From Roseiarcus sp049509635 (GTDB taxonomy: Bacteria > Pseudomonadota > Alphaproteobacteria > Rhizobiales > Beijerinckiaceae), in NCBI GenBank assembly GCA_049509635.1, contig JBEKZS010000014.1, forward strand, positions 6,435 through 70,434: 64,000 nucleotides of DNA. The letters are read 5' to 3'. This document shows, in pieces, positions 16,999 to 25,738 of this stretch. The translations under genes were made by a program, and so were the position numbers. Each line of letters starts with the position of its first letter. Within the stretch, counting starts at the first letter, position 1. The notes beneath the pieces were generated by a model. The model was given only the letters and a program-made list of their open reading frames with translations, made no database searches and was not told where the DNA came from.

Positions 16999-18063
16999 GT
17001 GCCGCGCGTCACCATCGTCGACATCGCCCGGGCGGCGGGCGTTTCCAAGTCGACGGTCTCGCTCGTGATCTCGGGCTCGGCGCTGGTCAAGGCGGAGACC
17101 CGGCAGCGGGTGCGCGCGGTCGTCGACGAACTCGGCTACGTCTACCACCGCGGCGCCGCCAACCTGCGCCTCGCCCGGTCCAACATCGTCGGCATGGTCA
17201 TCAACGATCTCTCCAATCCATTCTTCGCCGAACTCGCGGTCGGGATCGAAGCGGCGCTGCAGGGCTCCGATTACATCCCGGTCATCGCCAATACCGCCGA
17301 GAGCCTGACGCGCCAGGCGCGTGTGTTGCGGACGATGCGCGAGCATGATGCGGCGGGCCTGATCCTGTGCCCCGCCGGCGGCACGCAGGCGGAGGCGCTC
17401 GCCGATTTCGCCGCCGCCGGCATTCCGGTCGTGCTCGCGATGCGTCGGGTTCCCGGCGCGATGGTTTCCGCCGTCGTCCCCGACAATCGCGCCGGGGCGA
17501 TGGCCGCGGTCGCGCATCTGGCGCGCCTCGGCCACCGGCGGCTCGCGTTTCTCGGCGGCCTCGCGTCGATGACCGCGTTCGCCGAGCGGTCGCAGGGGTT
17601 CCGCGACGGCCTGGCGGAGGCTGGGCTGGCCGCGGATCCGAGCGCGATCGTCCAGGCGATGCCGACCAGGGCCGGCGGCGCCGCCGCCATGGCGGCCGCG
17701 CTGGCGCTGACGCCGGCGCCGACCGCCGCGCTCTGCTTCAACGACATCGTCGCGATCGGCGCCGTCCATGCGCTCGCGCGGCACGGGCTGAGAGCCGGCG
17801 CGGATTTCGCGATCGTCGGCTTCGACGACATCGCCGAAGCCGCCCACATGTCGCCGCCGTTGACGACGGTCGCGGTCGACGCTTCGGGCCTCGGCGCGCA
17901 TGCGGCGCGCATGCTGCTGCGCCGGATCGAATCCGGCGCGGCGCGCGCGGAGACCCATATCGGCGCGGCTCGGCTCGTCGTGCGCGAATCCTGCGGCGCG
18001 CCTGGCCCGGAGGCTGAATCGGCCGCCGCGGCGCTGGTTGCATCCCGGACTCCCAGGGTCTAG
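16999..18063 (+). CDS. LacI-family transcriptional regulator
   Basis: 354 residues from GTG 16999. The N-terminal helix-turn-helix (VTIVDIARAAGVSKSTVSLV, residues 4-23) and the hinge region (AANLRLARS) are typical. The rest is a periplasmic-binding-protein-like effector domain with the usual GFDDIAEA and SPPLTTV blocks. It is the last gene of the catabolic run and probably represses it, binding the palindrome at 4837-4848 and releasing on a sugar-like inducer. No operator copy is seen directly upstream of this gene, so autoregulation would have to act from a distance. Confidence 0.93.
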   Translation: MPRVTIVDIARAAGVSKSTVSLVISGSALVKAETRQRVRAVVDELGYVYHRGAANLRLARSNIVGMVINDLSNPFFAELAVGIEAALQGSDYIPVIANTAESLTRQARVLRTMREHDAAGLILCPAGGTQAEALADFAAAGIPVVLAMRRVPGAMVSAVVPDNRAGAMAAVAHLARLGHRRLAFLGGLASMTAFAERSQGFRDGLAEAGLAADPSAIVQAMPTRAGGAAAMAAALALTPAPTAALCFNDIVAIGAVHALARHGLRAGADFAIVGFDDIAEAAHMSPPLTTVAVDASGLGAHAARMLLRRIESGAARAETHIGAARLVVRESCGAPGPEAESAAAALVASRTPRV

Positions 18064-18089
18064 ATCAGCGCCCGACAGAGGACCGACCG

Positions 18090-18815
18090 ATGCGACCTTC
18101 CAATCGCGCGCCCGACGAATTGCGGAAGGTCTCGTTCGAGCGCGGCGCCGCGCGCTTCGCCGAGGGCTCCTGTCTGGTGCGGTTCGGCGAGACCCCCGTC
18201 CTGTGCGCCGCCACGCTCGAGGACAATGTGCCGACCTGGCTGCGCGGCCAGAAGCGCGGCTGGGTGACGGCGGAATATGCGATGCTGCCGCGCGCGACCT
18301 CGACCCGCACCCGCCGCGAATCGAGCGCGGGCAAGGTTTCCGGCCGCTCCGAGGAGATCCAGCGGCTGATCGGCCGCTCGCTGCGCGCCGTCGTCGACCT
18401 GCCCGGGCTCGGCGAGAAGCAGGAGAAGCAGATCATCATCGATTGCGACGTCCTGCAGGCCGACGGGGGCACCCGCACCGCCGCGATCACCGGCGCCTGG
18501 ATCGCGCTGCACGATTGCCTGAAATGGATGACCCGGCGCTCGATCCTGCGCGTCAATCCGTTGAAGGACCACGTCGCCGCGATTTCCTGCGGCATCGTCA
18601 AGGGCGAGGCCGTGCTCGACCTCGACTACGCCGAGGATTCGACCGCCGAGACCGACGCCAATTTCGTGCTGACCGGCTCGGGCGGCCTCGTCGAGGTCCA
18701 GGCGGCCGCCGAAGGCGCGCCGTTCAGCGAGACGCAATTGCAGGAACTGCTGGCGCTCGCGCGCAGCGGCGTCGGGCGGCTGGTCGAGATGCAGAAGGCG
18801 GCGGTGGCCGGATAG
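18090..18815 (+). CDS. rph: Ribonuclease PH (tRNA 3'-end trimming phosphorolytic exonuclease)
   Basis: 241 residues, full RNase PH length. The opening MRPSNRAPDELRKVSFERG is family-typical. RGQKRGWVTAEYAMLPRAT and RESSAGKVSGRSEEIQRLIGRSLR carry the basic RNA and phosphate-binding residues. DCDVLQADGGTRTAAITGA and LDYAEDSTAETDANFV hold the catalytic acidic residues. It trims tRNA 3' ends with phosphate in the cytoplasm. It stands alone on the plus strand and converges with nudC. Confidence 0.97.
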   Translation: MRPSNRAPDELRKVSFERGAARFAEGSCLVRFGETPVLCAATLEDNVPTWLRGQKRGWVTAEYAMLPRATSTRTRRESSAGKVSGRSEEIQRLIGRSLRAVVDLPGLGEKQEKQIIIDCDVLQADGGTRTAAITGAWIALHDCLKWMTRRSILRVNPLKDHVAAISCGIVKGEAVLDLDYAEDSTAETDANFVLTGSGGLVEVQAAAEGAPFSETQLQELLALARSGVGRLVEMQKAAVAG

Positions 18816-18824
18816 GACGGCCGG

Positions 18825-19789
18825 CTATCCCTCGACCCACGCGCGCAGCAGGTGATTGGCGATCGCCATGGGATGGGGCGCCAGCAGCTTGTCGGGATGG
18901 CGGGCGGCCAGCATCGAGGCGGCCTCCGCCCGCGAGAACCAGCGCGCGTCCTCGAGCTCGACCTCGTCGATCCTCAGTTCGCGGGTCGTAGCGAGGCCGG
19001 GAACGGCCACGGCTGCGAGGCGAGATAGGCGACCGCGCCGCAGGTGATTCCCGCCTCTTCGAAGACTTCCCGGCGCACCGCGTCCTCGATCGCCTCGCCC
19101 GGCTCGAGGAAGCCCGCCAGGCACGAATACATCGCCTTGGGAAAGCGCGCCTGCCGGCCGAGCAGGCAATTGTCGCCGTCGACCGCCAGCATGATGACGA
19201 CCGGATCGGTGCGCGGGAAATGCTGCGCCTTGCAGAAATCGCATTCGCGCCGCCAGCCCGCCGCCGCGACCCGTGTCGGCGCGCCGCAATTGGCGCAATG
19301 GCCATGGCGCGCGTGCCAATGCATCAGCGCCTTGGCCTGGCCGAACATGCCGATGAGAGCGGGCGCGAGCAGGCCCTGCACGGCGATCGAGCGCATGTCG
19401 ACGAGGACGAGTTCGTCGCGCTCGGGAACGATCATCACCCGCCGGTCGAGGAAGCCGTCGCTGGAATCGGCGCGCAGTTCGACCGCATCGTCGGCCAGCA
19501 GGGCGGCGAAGACCGGCGCGCCATCCGCCTCGAGTCCGAGCAGCGCGTCGAGACGGGTTGCGCCGATCGCGGCGATTTCGCCGAGCGCGAACAGCGGGTC
19601 GAGGCTGTCGGCGCGCTTCTTCAGGATCGGGGTGTCGCGGCACAGCAGCAGCGCGCGCGCGTCGGGACGGGCGCGCAGCGCGGCGAGGAATCCCGCGTCC
19701 TCGCGGCGGTCGGAGACTCGATCGAGCGGGTTGACCGCGAAGCCGAACTGGCGCGCCCGGCCGGCCGATTTGAAAAAAGCCTCATTCAT
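18825..19789 (-). pseudogene. nudC: NADH pyrophosphatase NudC, frameshifted near the 3' end
   Basis: Reading from ATG 19789, the frame gives an N-terminal domain, a four-cysteine zinc site (CANCGAPT and CDFCKAQHFPRTDP), the Nudix box GFLEPGEAIEDAVRREVFEE, and the NudC-specific SQPWPFP. Right after PFPASL (about 18989-18995) the frame runs into TGA at 18974. The expected C-terminus (TTRELRIDEVELEDARWFSR onward) continues in another frame to TAG at 18825. About eight residues normally present after PFPASL are absent, consistent with a deletion of roughly 25 nt. The catalytic box survives, but the conserved C-terminal part would be lost. A sequencing error is less likely because sequence is missing as well as shifted. 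Confidence 0.8.
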
Positions 19790-19898
19790 GCCTTCAACGC
19801 TCCGTTTCCGCCGGCCGGCCGCCGCGCTGGCCAAGACAGCCATTAGCCGCTTAAATCGCTCGAATCGAGCCGGAGCCCCGTCCTTGCCAGAAAGACTC

Positions 19899-21764
19899 AT
19901 GGCGTTGCCAATCACAAGGCGCGCGGCGCTTCAAGCCGCCGGCGTGGCCTTCCTGTCGCCCTGGGCGCCGCCGGCGCGCGCCGCCGCCGAGCAAGGCGAG
20001 ATCGAAACCCACGGCCTGTCCGCCTTCGGCGATCTGGCGATGCCGGTCGATTTCAAGCACTTCGACTACGTCAATCCCGACGCGCCGAAGGCCGGCCTGC
20101 TGTCGCTGCAGATCACCAACACCGGCGGCAACCAGAATTTCGATACGTTCGACACGCTGAACATGTTCTCCAGGAAGGGCGACGGCGCGGCGGGCATGAC
20201 CGCGACCTTCGACAATCTGATGACGTCGAGCGGCGACGAGCCCGACTCGGTCTACGGCCTGGTCGCGCGGGCGGTGCGCTATGGCCCGGACCGGCTGACC
20301 TATCGCTTCCTGCTGCGCCCCGAGGCGCGTTTCAACGACGGTTCCAGACTGACCGCCGCCGACGTCGCCTTCTCCCTGCGCACGCTGAAGGACAAGGGCC
20401 ATCCGACCTTCTCGCAATTGCTCGGCGACTTCGACGGCGCCGAGGCGGAGGCCGACGACGTCGTCGTCGTGCGCTTCGTCAAGGAGCGCAGTCGCGACGC
20501 GCATCTGATCGTCGCCGGCATGCCGATCTTTTCGCAGATTTGGTGGAAGACGCGCGATTTCGACGCGCCGACCATGGAGGCGCCGCTCGGCTCGGGGCCG
20601 TACAAGGTCGGCCGCTTCGAGCAGGGCCGCTTCATCGAGTTCGAGCGAGTCAAGGACTACTGGGCCAAGGATCTTCCGGTCAACGTCGGAGTCAGCAATT
20701 TCGACCGGTTGCGCTTCGAATATTACCGCGAGCGGCAGGTCGCCTTCGAGGCGTTCAAGGCCGGCGCGACCAATTTCCACGAGGAATACACCTCGCGGGT
20801 CTGGGCGGTCGGCTATGATTTCCCCGCCTTCCGCGACGGTCGGGTCAAGAAGGAGGCGATCCACAACGGCGCGCCGACGGGATCGCAGGGCTGGTATTTC
20901 AACACGCGGCGCGACCAGTTCAAGGACCCGAAGGTGCGCGAGGCGCTCGGTTTCTGCTTCGATTTCGAATGGACCAACAAGAACATCATGTACGGGGCCT
21001 ACAAGCGCGTGGTGTCCTACTTCCAGAACACCGCGATGGAGGCGCAGGGCAAGCCCGGCCCCGACGAACTGGCGCTGCTCGAGCCGTTCCGCGACCGGCT
21101 CGCGCCGGCCGTATTCGAGGACGCCTATATTCCGCCCGGCGGGGATGGTTCGGGCAGCGACCGCGCGGCGCTGCGTCACGCCGACGAATTGCTGCGCGCG
21201 GCCGGATGCAGGCGCGACGGCGAGACGCTGAAGCTGCCGGGCGGCGCGCCGTTTTCGATCGAGTTCCTCGATTCCTCGGAGGCGCTGCAGCCGCACACGA
21301 CGCCGCTGCAGCAGAACCTCCGCAAGCTCGGCATCGACGCGAAATCACGCATCGTCGACGCCGCGCAATACAAGAGCCGAACCGAGAATTTCGAGTTCGA
21401 CGTCATCACCGCCGCGTTCGGCGGCGCCCCGACGCCGGGCGCGGAGCTTCGCATCTTCTTCAGTTCGAAGGCCGCCGACCTGCCGGGGTCGCGCAACATG
21501 TGCGGCGTGAAGGATCCCGTCGTCGACGCGCTGGTCGAGAGGATCGCCCAGGCCAAGTCGCGCGCCGAACTCAACGTCGCCGCGCGCTGTCTCGACCGGG
21601 TGCTGCGGGCGGGGCATTATTGGATCCCGATGTGGTACCGGGACCAGGCGCTGATCGCCTATTGGGACGCGTTCTCGCGGCCGGAACGCCAGCCGAAACT
21701 GGGGACGGGCGCGCCCGACACCTGGTGGTGGGACGAAGCAAAGGCCAAGAAAGTTGGCCTCTAG
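19899..21764 (+). CDS. Peptide/oligopeptide ABC transporter binding protein (family 5, YejA type)
   Basis: 621 residues from ATG 19899. The N-terminus LPITRRAALQAAGVAFLSPW carries a twin-arginine-like export signal, ending near APPARA. The mature part has the family 5 pattern: DFKHFDYVNPDAPKAG, LTYRFLLRPEARFNDG, and a C-terminal HYWIPMWYRDQALIAYWD typical of YejA proteins. It captures peptides or related solutes in the periplasm for YejB/YejE/YejF. It lies 110 bp from the divergent nudC start and 69 bp before yejB. Confidence 0.92.
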   Translation: MALPITRRAALQAAGVAFLSPWAPPARAAAEQGEIETHGLSAFGDLAMPVDFKHFDYVNPDAPKAGLLSLQITNTGGNQNFDTFDTLNMFSRKGDGAAGMTATFDNLMTSSGDEPDSVYGLVARAVRYGPDRLTYRFLLRPEARFNDGSRLTAADVAFSLRTLKDKGHPTFSQLLGDFDGAEAEADDVVVVRFVKERSRDAHLIVAGMPIFSQIWWKTRDFDAPTMEAPLGSGPYKVGRFEQGRFIEFERVKDYWAKDLPVNVGVSNFDRLRFEYYRERQVAFEAFKAGATNFHEEYTSRVWAVGYDFPAFRDGRVKKEAIHNGAPTGSQGWYFNTRRDQFKDPKVREALGFCFDFEWTNKNIMYGAYKRVVSYFQNTAMEAQGKPGPDELALLEPFRDRLAPAVFEDAYIPPGGDGSGSDRAALRHADELLRAAGCRRDGETLKLPGGAPFSIEFLDSSEALQPHTTPLQQNLRKLGIDAKSRIVDAAQYKSRTENFEFDVITAAFGGAPTPGAELRIFFSSKAADLPGSRNMCGVKDPVVDALVERIAQAKSRAELNVAARCLDRVLRAGHYWIPMWYRDQALIAYWDAFSRPERQPKLGTGAPDTWWWDEAKAKKVGL

Positions 21765-21833
21765 CCGCGCAGGATCGGCTATGAAGCGATTCGGGCCGCC
21801 CGTCCCGCGTCCCCGCGCGAAGCCGCTGTCCCC

Positions 21834-22934
21834 ATGCTCGCCTATATAGCCCGCCGAATCCTCCTGATGATCCCGACCATATTCGGGATCATGCTGGTGT
21901 CGTTCGCGATCGTGCAATTCGTGCCGGGCGGCCCGGTCGAGCGCGCGATCGCCCAGCTGCAGGGCCTCGACGAGGGTTCGACCTCGCGGATCGGCGGCGG
22001 CGGCGGCCAGATCGGCGCCGGCGCCATCGCCCATGCCGGCGACATATCCGCGCGCTATCGCGGCGCCCAGGGGCTCGATCCGAAATTCATCAAGGAGCTC
22101 GAGAAGCAATATGGCTTCGACAAGCCGGCGCCCGAGCGGTTCGCGATCCTGGTCAGGGACTACGCGACGTTCAACCTCGGCCGCAGCTACTTTCGCGACG
22201 AGCCGGTTCTGCGCCTCATCGAGGAGAAGCTTCCCGTCTCGATCTCGCTCGGCCTGTGGATGACCTTCATCTCCTACGCGATCTCGATCCCGCTCGGCAT
22301 CAGGAAGGCGGTCACGGACGGATCGCGCTTCGACGTCTGGACTTCGGGGGTCGTGATCTTCGGCTATGCGATCCCGAGCTTCCTGTTCGCGATCCTGCTG
22401 GTCGTGCTGTTCTGCGGCGGCTCGTTCTGGCAGATTTTTCCGCTGCGCGGGCTGACCTCCGACAATTTCGCCGATCTCTCCTGGCCGCGCAAGGTTCTCG
22501 ACTATCTCTGGCACATCACGCTCCCCGTGTCGGCGCTGGTGCTCGGCTCGTTCGCGACCTCGACGCTGCTGACCAAGAATTCCTTTCTCGACGAGATCAA
22601 GAAGGCCTATGTCCAGACCGCGCGGATGAAGGGCCTTTCGGAGCGGCGCGTACTCTACGGCCACGTGTTCCGCAACGCCATGCTGATCGTCATCGCCGGA
22701 TTCCCCGGCGCCTTCATCGGCGCCTTCTTCACCGGCTCGCTGCTGATCGAGCAGGTCTTCTCGCTCGACGGCCTCGGCTATCTGTCCTTCGATTCGCTGA
22801 TGAACCGCGACTATCCCGTCGTGCTCGGCAATCTCTACATTTTCGCCCTGCTCGGGCTGGTCGTGAATCTCGTTTCGGACCTCACCTACACCTGGATCGA
22901 TCCGCGGATCGATTTCGAGACGCGGGAGGTCTGA
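21834..22934 (+). CDS. yejB: Peptide ABC transporter permease YejB
   Basis: 366 residues. The first membrane segment (MLAYIARRILLMIPTIFGIM) is typical of DppB/YejB subunits. A long periplasmic stretch containing a Gly-rich insert (IGGGGGQIGAG) follows, then five further membrane segments with the coupling loop AYVQTARMKGLSERRVLYGHVFRNA. YejB-type features include LGRSYFRDEPVLRLIEEKLPVS. It is an inner-membrane channel subunit partnered with YejE. Confidence 0.93.
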   Translation: MLAYIARRILLMIPTIFGIMLVSFAIVQFVPGGPVERAIAQLQGLDEGSTSRIGGGGGQIGAGAIAHAGDISARYRGAQGLDPKFIKELEKQYGFDKPAPERFAILVRDYATFNLGRSYFRDEPVLRLIEEKLPVSISLGLWMTFISYAISIPLGIRKAVTDGSRFDVWTSGVVIFGYAIPSFLFAILLVVLFCGGSFWQIFPLRGLTSDNFADLSWPRKVLDYLWHITLPVSALVLGSFATSTLLTKNSFLDEIKKAYVQTARMKGLSERRVLYGHVFRNAMLIVIAGFPGAFIGAFFTGSLLIEQVFSLDGLGYLSFDSLMNRDYPVVLGNLYIFALLGLVVNLVSDLTYTWIDPRIDFETREV

Positions 22935-22937
22935 GCC

Positions 22938-24098
22938 GTGGACATGGCCTCCAAAGTCCCGACGCCGAGGCGCCTCATGAAGCTGGGACCGATGAACCGG
23001 CGCCGGCTCGACAATTTCCGCCGCAACCGGCGCGGGCTGTGGTCGTTCTGGATATTCATGGTCCTGTTCGTCGTCTCGCTGTTCGCCGAACTGGTCGCCA
23101 ACGACCGGCCGCTGATCGCCTATTACAAGGGCGAGCTGCTGTTCCCGGTGCTGATCAACTATCCCGAAGAGAAGTTCGGCGGCTTTCTCGCCGAGACCGA
23201 CTATCGCGACCCCGTCATCGCCGACGAGATCGACGCGCACGGCTGGGCGATCTGGCCGCCGATCCGCTTCGCCAACAACACCCACAAGCTCGAATTGCCG
23301 ACGCCGCTGCCCTCGCCGCCGACCTGGATGCTGACCCAGGCCCAGTGCCAGGCGGCGCTCGCGACCCAGGCCGCGCGCGACCCGGCCTCGGCGCGCAAGG
23401 GGCCGGGCTCGTGCCGCGATCTCGAGTGGAACTGGCTCGGCACCGACGATCAGGCCCGCGACGTCGTCGCCCGGCTGATCTATGGCTTCCGCCTGTCGAT
23501 CGTGTTCGGACTGACGCTCGCCGGGATCTCGTCGGTCGTCGGCATCGCCGCCGGCGCGGTGCAGGGCTATTTCGGCGGCTGGCTCGATCTGGTCATGCAG
23601 CGGCTGATCGAGATCTGGACGTCGCTGCCGCACCTCTACATCCTGATCATCCTGTCGGCGATCCTGGCGCCGAGCTTTCTGGTCCTGCTGGTGATCCTGC
23701 TGCTGTTCTCGTGGGTCAATCTCGTCCATCTCGTGCGCGCCGAGTTCCTGCGCGCGCGCAACTTCGAATATGTCAACGCCGCGCGCGCGCTCGGCCTGTC
23801 GAACGCCAAGATCATCGTCAAGCACGTGCTGCCCAACGCGATGGTCGCGACGCTGACCTTCCTGCCGTTCGTCGTCAACGCGTCGATCAGCACGCTGACC
23901 TCGCTCGATTTCCTCGGCCTCGGGCTGCCGCCGGGTTCGCCCTCGCTCGGCGAATTGCTGCTGCAGGGCAAGTCGAACCTTTCGGCGCCCTGGCTCGGCC
24001 TGTCCGCCTTTGCGATCGTCGCCCTGATGCTGTCGCTGCTGATCTTCATCGGCGAGGCGGTGCGCGACGCCTTCGATCCCAGAAAGACGTTCACGTGA
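22938..24098 (+). CDS. yejE: Peptide ABC transporter permease YejE
   Basis: 386 residues from GTG 22938, nine nt after GGGAGG; ATG 22944 is in frame but badly spaced. It has the characteristic YejE periplasmic loop (AYYKGELLFPVLINYPEEKF) and WNWLGTDDQARDVVARLIYGFRLS before the core permease domain. The EAA loop is EYVNAARALGLSNAKIIVKHVLPN. The stop overlaps the ATPase GTG at 24095. Confidence 0.94.
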   Translation: MDMASKVPTPRRLMKLGPMNRRRLDNFRRNRRGLWSFWIFMVLFVVSLFAELVANDRPLIAYYKGELLFPVLINYPEEKFGGFLAETDYRDPVIADEIDAHGWAIWPPIRFANNTHKLELPTPLPSPPTWMLTQAQCQAALATQAARDPASARKGPGSCRDLEWNWLGTDDQARDVVARLIYGFRLSIVFGLTLAGISSVVGIAAGAVQGYFGGWLDLVMQRLIEIWTSLPHLYILIILSAILAPSFLVLLVILLLFSWVNLVHLVRAEFLRARNFEYVNAARALGLSNAKIIVKHVLPNAMVATLTFLPFVVNASISTLTSLDFLGLGLPPGSPSLGELLLQGKSNLSAPWLGLSAFAIVALMLSLLIFIGEAVRDAFDPRKTFT

Positions 24099-25738
24099 GC
24101 GGCGAGCGCGACCGCGGCGCCCCGCCGCTGCTGGAGGTGCGCGATCTCTCGGTCGCGTTCGCGCAGGACGGGCGCGCGCAGACCGTCGTCGACCGGGTCT
24201 CGTTCACGCTCGAACAAGGCGAGACGCTCGCGCTCGTCGGCGAATCCGGCTCGGGCAAGTCGGTGACCGCGCTGTCGCTGGTGCGGCTGCTGCCCTATCC
24301 CGCCGCGAGCCACCCTTCCGGGGAGATCTTCTTCAGGGGCGAGGACGTGCTGAAGATGAGCGACGCCGCCTTGCGCGGAATGCGCGGCGCCGGCGTCACG
24401 ATGGTGTTCCAGGAGCCGATGACTTCCCTCAATCCGCTGCATACGATCGAGAAGCAGGTCGGCGAGATCATGGCCCTGCACGGCCGCGCCGATTCGACTC
24501 GCGCGCAGGTCGTCGCGCTGCTGACCGAGGTCGGCATCGCCGATCCCGCTTCGCGGCTCGGCGCCTATCCGCATCAGCTGTCGGGCGGCCAGCGCCAGCG
24601 GGTGATGATCGCGATGGCGCTCGCCAACCGCCCCGATCTGTTCATCGCCGACGAGCCGACGACGGCGCTCGACGTCACGGTCCAGGCGCAGATCCTGAAA
24701 CTGCTCGCCGAACTGCAGGCCAAGCGCGGCATGGCGATGCTGTTCATCACCCACGATCTCGGCATCGTGCGCAAGGTCGCACGCAACGTCGCGGTCATGC
24801 AGCACGGGCGGATCGTCGAGGCCGGGCCGGTCGCGGAGGTCTTCGCCGATCCGCGCCATCCCTATACGCGCGCCCTGCTCGCCGCCGAACCGAAGGGACA
24901 GCCCCCGCGGGTCGACGCCAGCGCGTCGCCGGTTCTCACGGCGGACGACATCAAGGTCTGGTTCCCGATCAAGCGCGGGTTCCTGCGCAAGACGGTCGGC
25001 TTCGTGAAGGCGGTCGACGGCGTCTCGCTCGCGGTCCGCGAGGGCCAGACCGTCGGCGTGGTCGGCGAATCCGGCTCCGGCAAGACGACGCTCGGCCTCG
25101 CGATCCTGCGCCTCATCCGCTCCGAGGGTCCGATCGTCTATTGCGGCCGACGCATCGATGGACTGCGCTCCAAGGAGATGCGGCCGCTGCGCCGCCAGAT
25201 GCAGATCGTCTTCCAGGACCCGTTCGGCTCGCTGTCGCCGCGCCTTTCGATCGCCGAGATCGTCGAGGAGGGGCTGATCGCGCAGAAGACAAGGATGAAC
25301 GCGGCCGAGCGCCGGCAGGCGGTCGCGCGCGCGCTGGCCGACACCGGGCTCGATCCGGCTGCGATGGATCGCTATCCCCACGAATTCTCCGGCGGCCAGC
25401 GACAGCGGATCGCGATCGCGCGGGCGATGGCGCTGGACCCCAAATTCGTCGTGCTCGACGAGCCGACCTCGGCGCTCGACATGTCGGTGCAGGCGCAGAT
25501 CGTCGATCTCCTGCGCGCCTTGCAGAACCGGCGTTCGCTCGCCTATCTGTTCATCTCGCACGACCTCAAGGTCGTGCGCGCGCTCGCCTCCGAGATCGTG
25601 GTCATGCGCGCGGGCAAGGTGGTCGAGAGCGGCCCCGCGGCGGAGGTCTTCGCGGCGCCGCGAAGCGCGTATACTAAGGCGCTGTTCGCCGCGGCTTTCG
25701 ACATCGAGGCCGAGGCGCGCGAGGCCGTCGATCCGTGA
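24095..25738 (+). CDS. yejF: Dual-domain ABC ATPase YejF
   Basis: 547 residues from GTG 24095 (GTGA overlap with yejE). Two full nucleotide-binding domains are joined in one chain. The first has Walker A GESGSGKSVTAL, signature LSGGQRQRVMIA and Walker B LFIADEPTTALD. The second has GESGSGKTTLG, FSGGQRQRIAIA and FVVLDEPTSALD. Each is followed by the oligopeptide-type end (PYTRALLAAEP, AYTKALFAAAF). It powers peptide uptake by the Yej complex. Its stop overlaps the deoB start. Confidence 0.96.
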   Translation: MSGERDRGAPPLLEVRDLSVAFAQDGRAQTVVDRVSFTLEQGETLALVGESGSGKSVTALSLVRLLPYPAASHPSGEIFFRGEDVLKMSDAALRGMRGAGVTMVFQEPMTSLNPLHTIEKQVGEIMALHGRADSTRAQVVALLTEVGIADPASRLGAYPHQLSGGQRQRVMIAMALANRPDLFIADEPTTALDVTVQAQILKLLAELQAKRGMAMLFITHDLGIVRKVARNVAVMQHGRIVEAGPVAEVFADPRHPYTRALLAAEPKGQPPRVDASASPVLTADDIKVWFPIKRGFLRKTVGFVKAVDGVSLAVREGQTVGVVGESGSGKTTLGLAILRLIRSEGPIVYCGRRIDGLRSKEMRPLRRQMQIVFQDPFGSLSPRLSIAEIVEEGLIAQKTRMNAAERRQAVARALADTGLDPAAMDRYPHEFSGGQRQRIAIARAMALDPKFVVLDEPTSALDMSVQAQIVDLLRALQNRRSLAYLFISHDLKVVRALASEIVVMRAGKVVESGPAAEVFAAPRSAYTKALFAAAFDIEAEAREAVDP

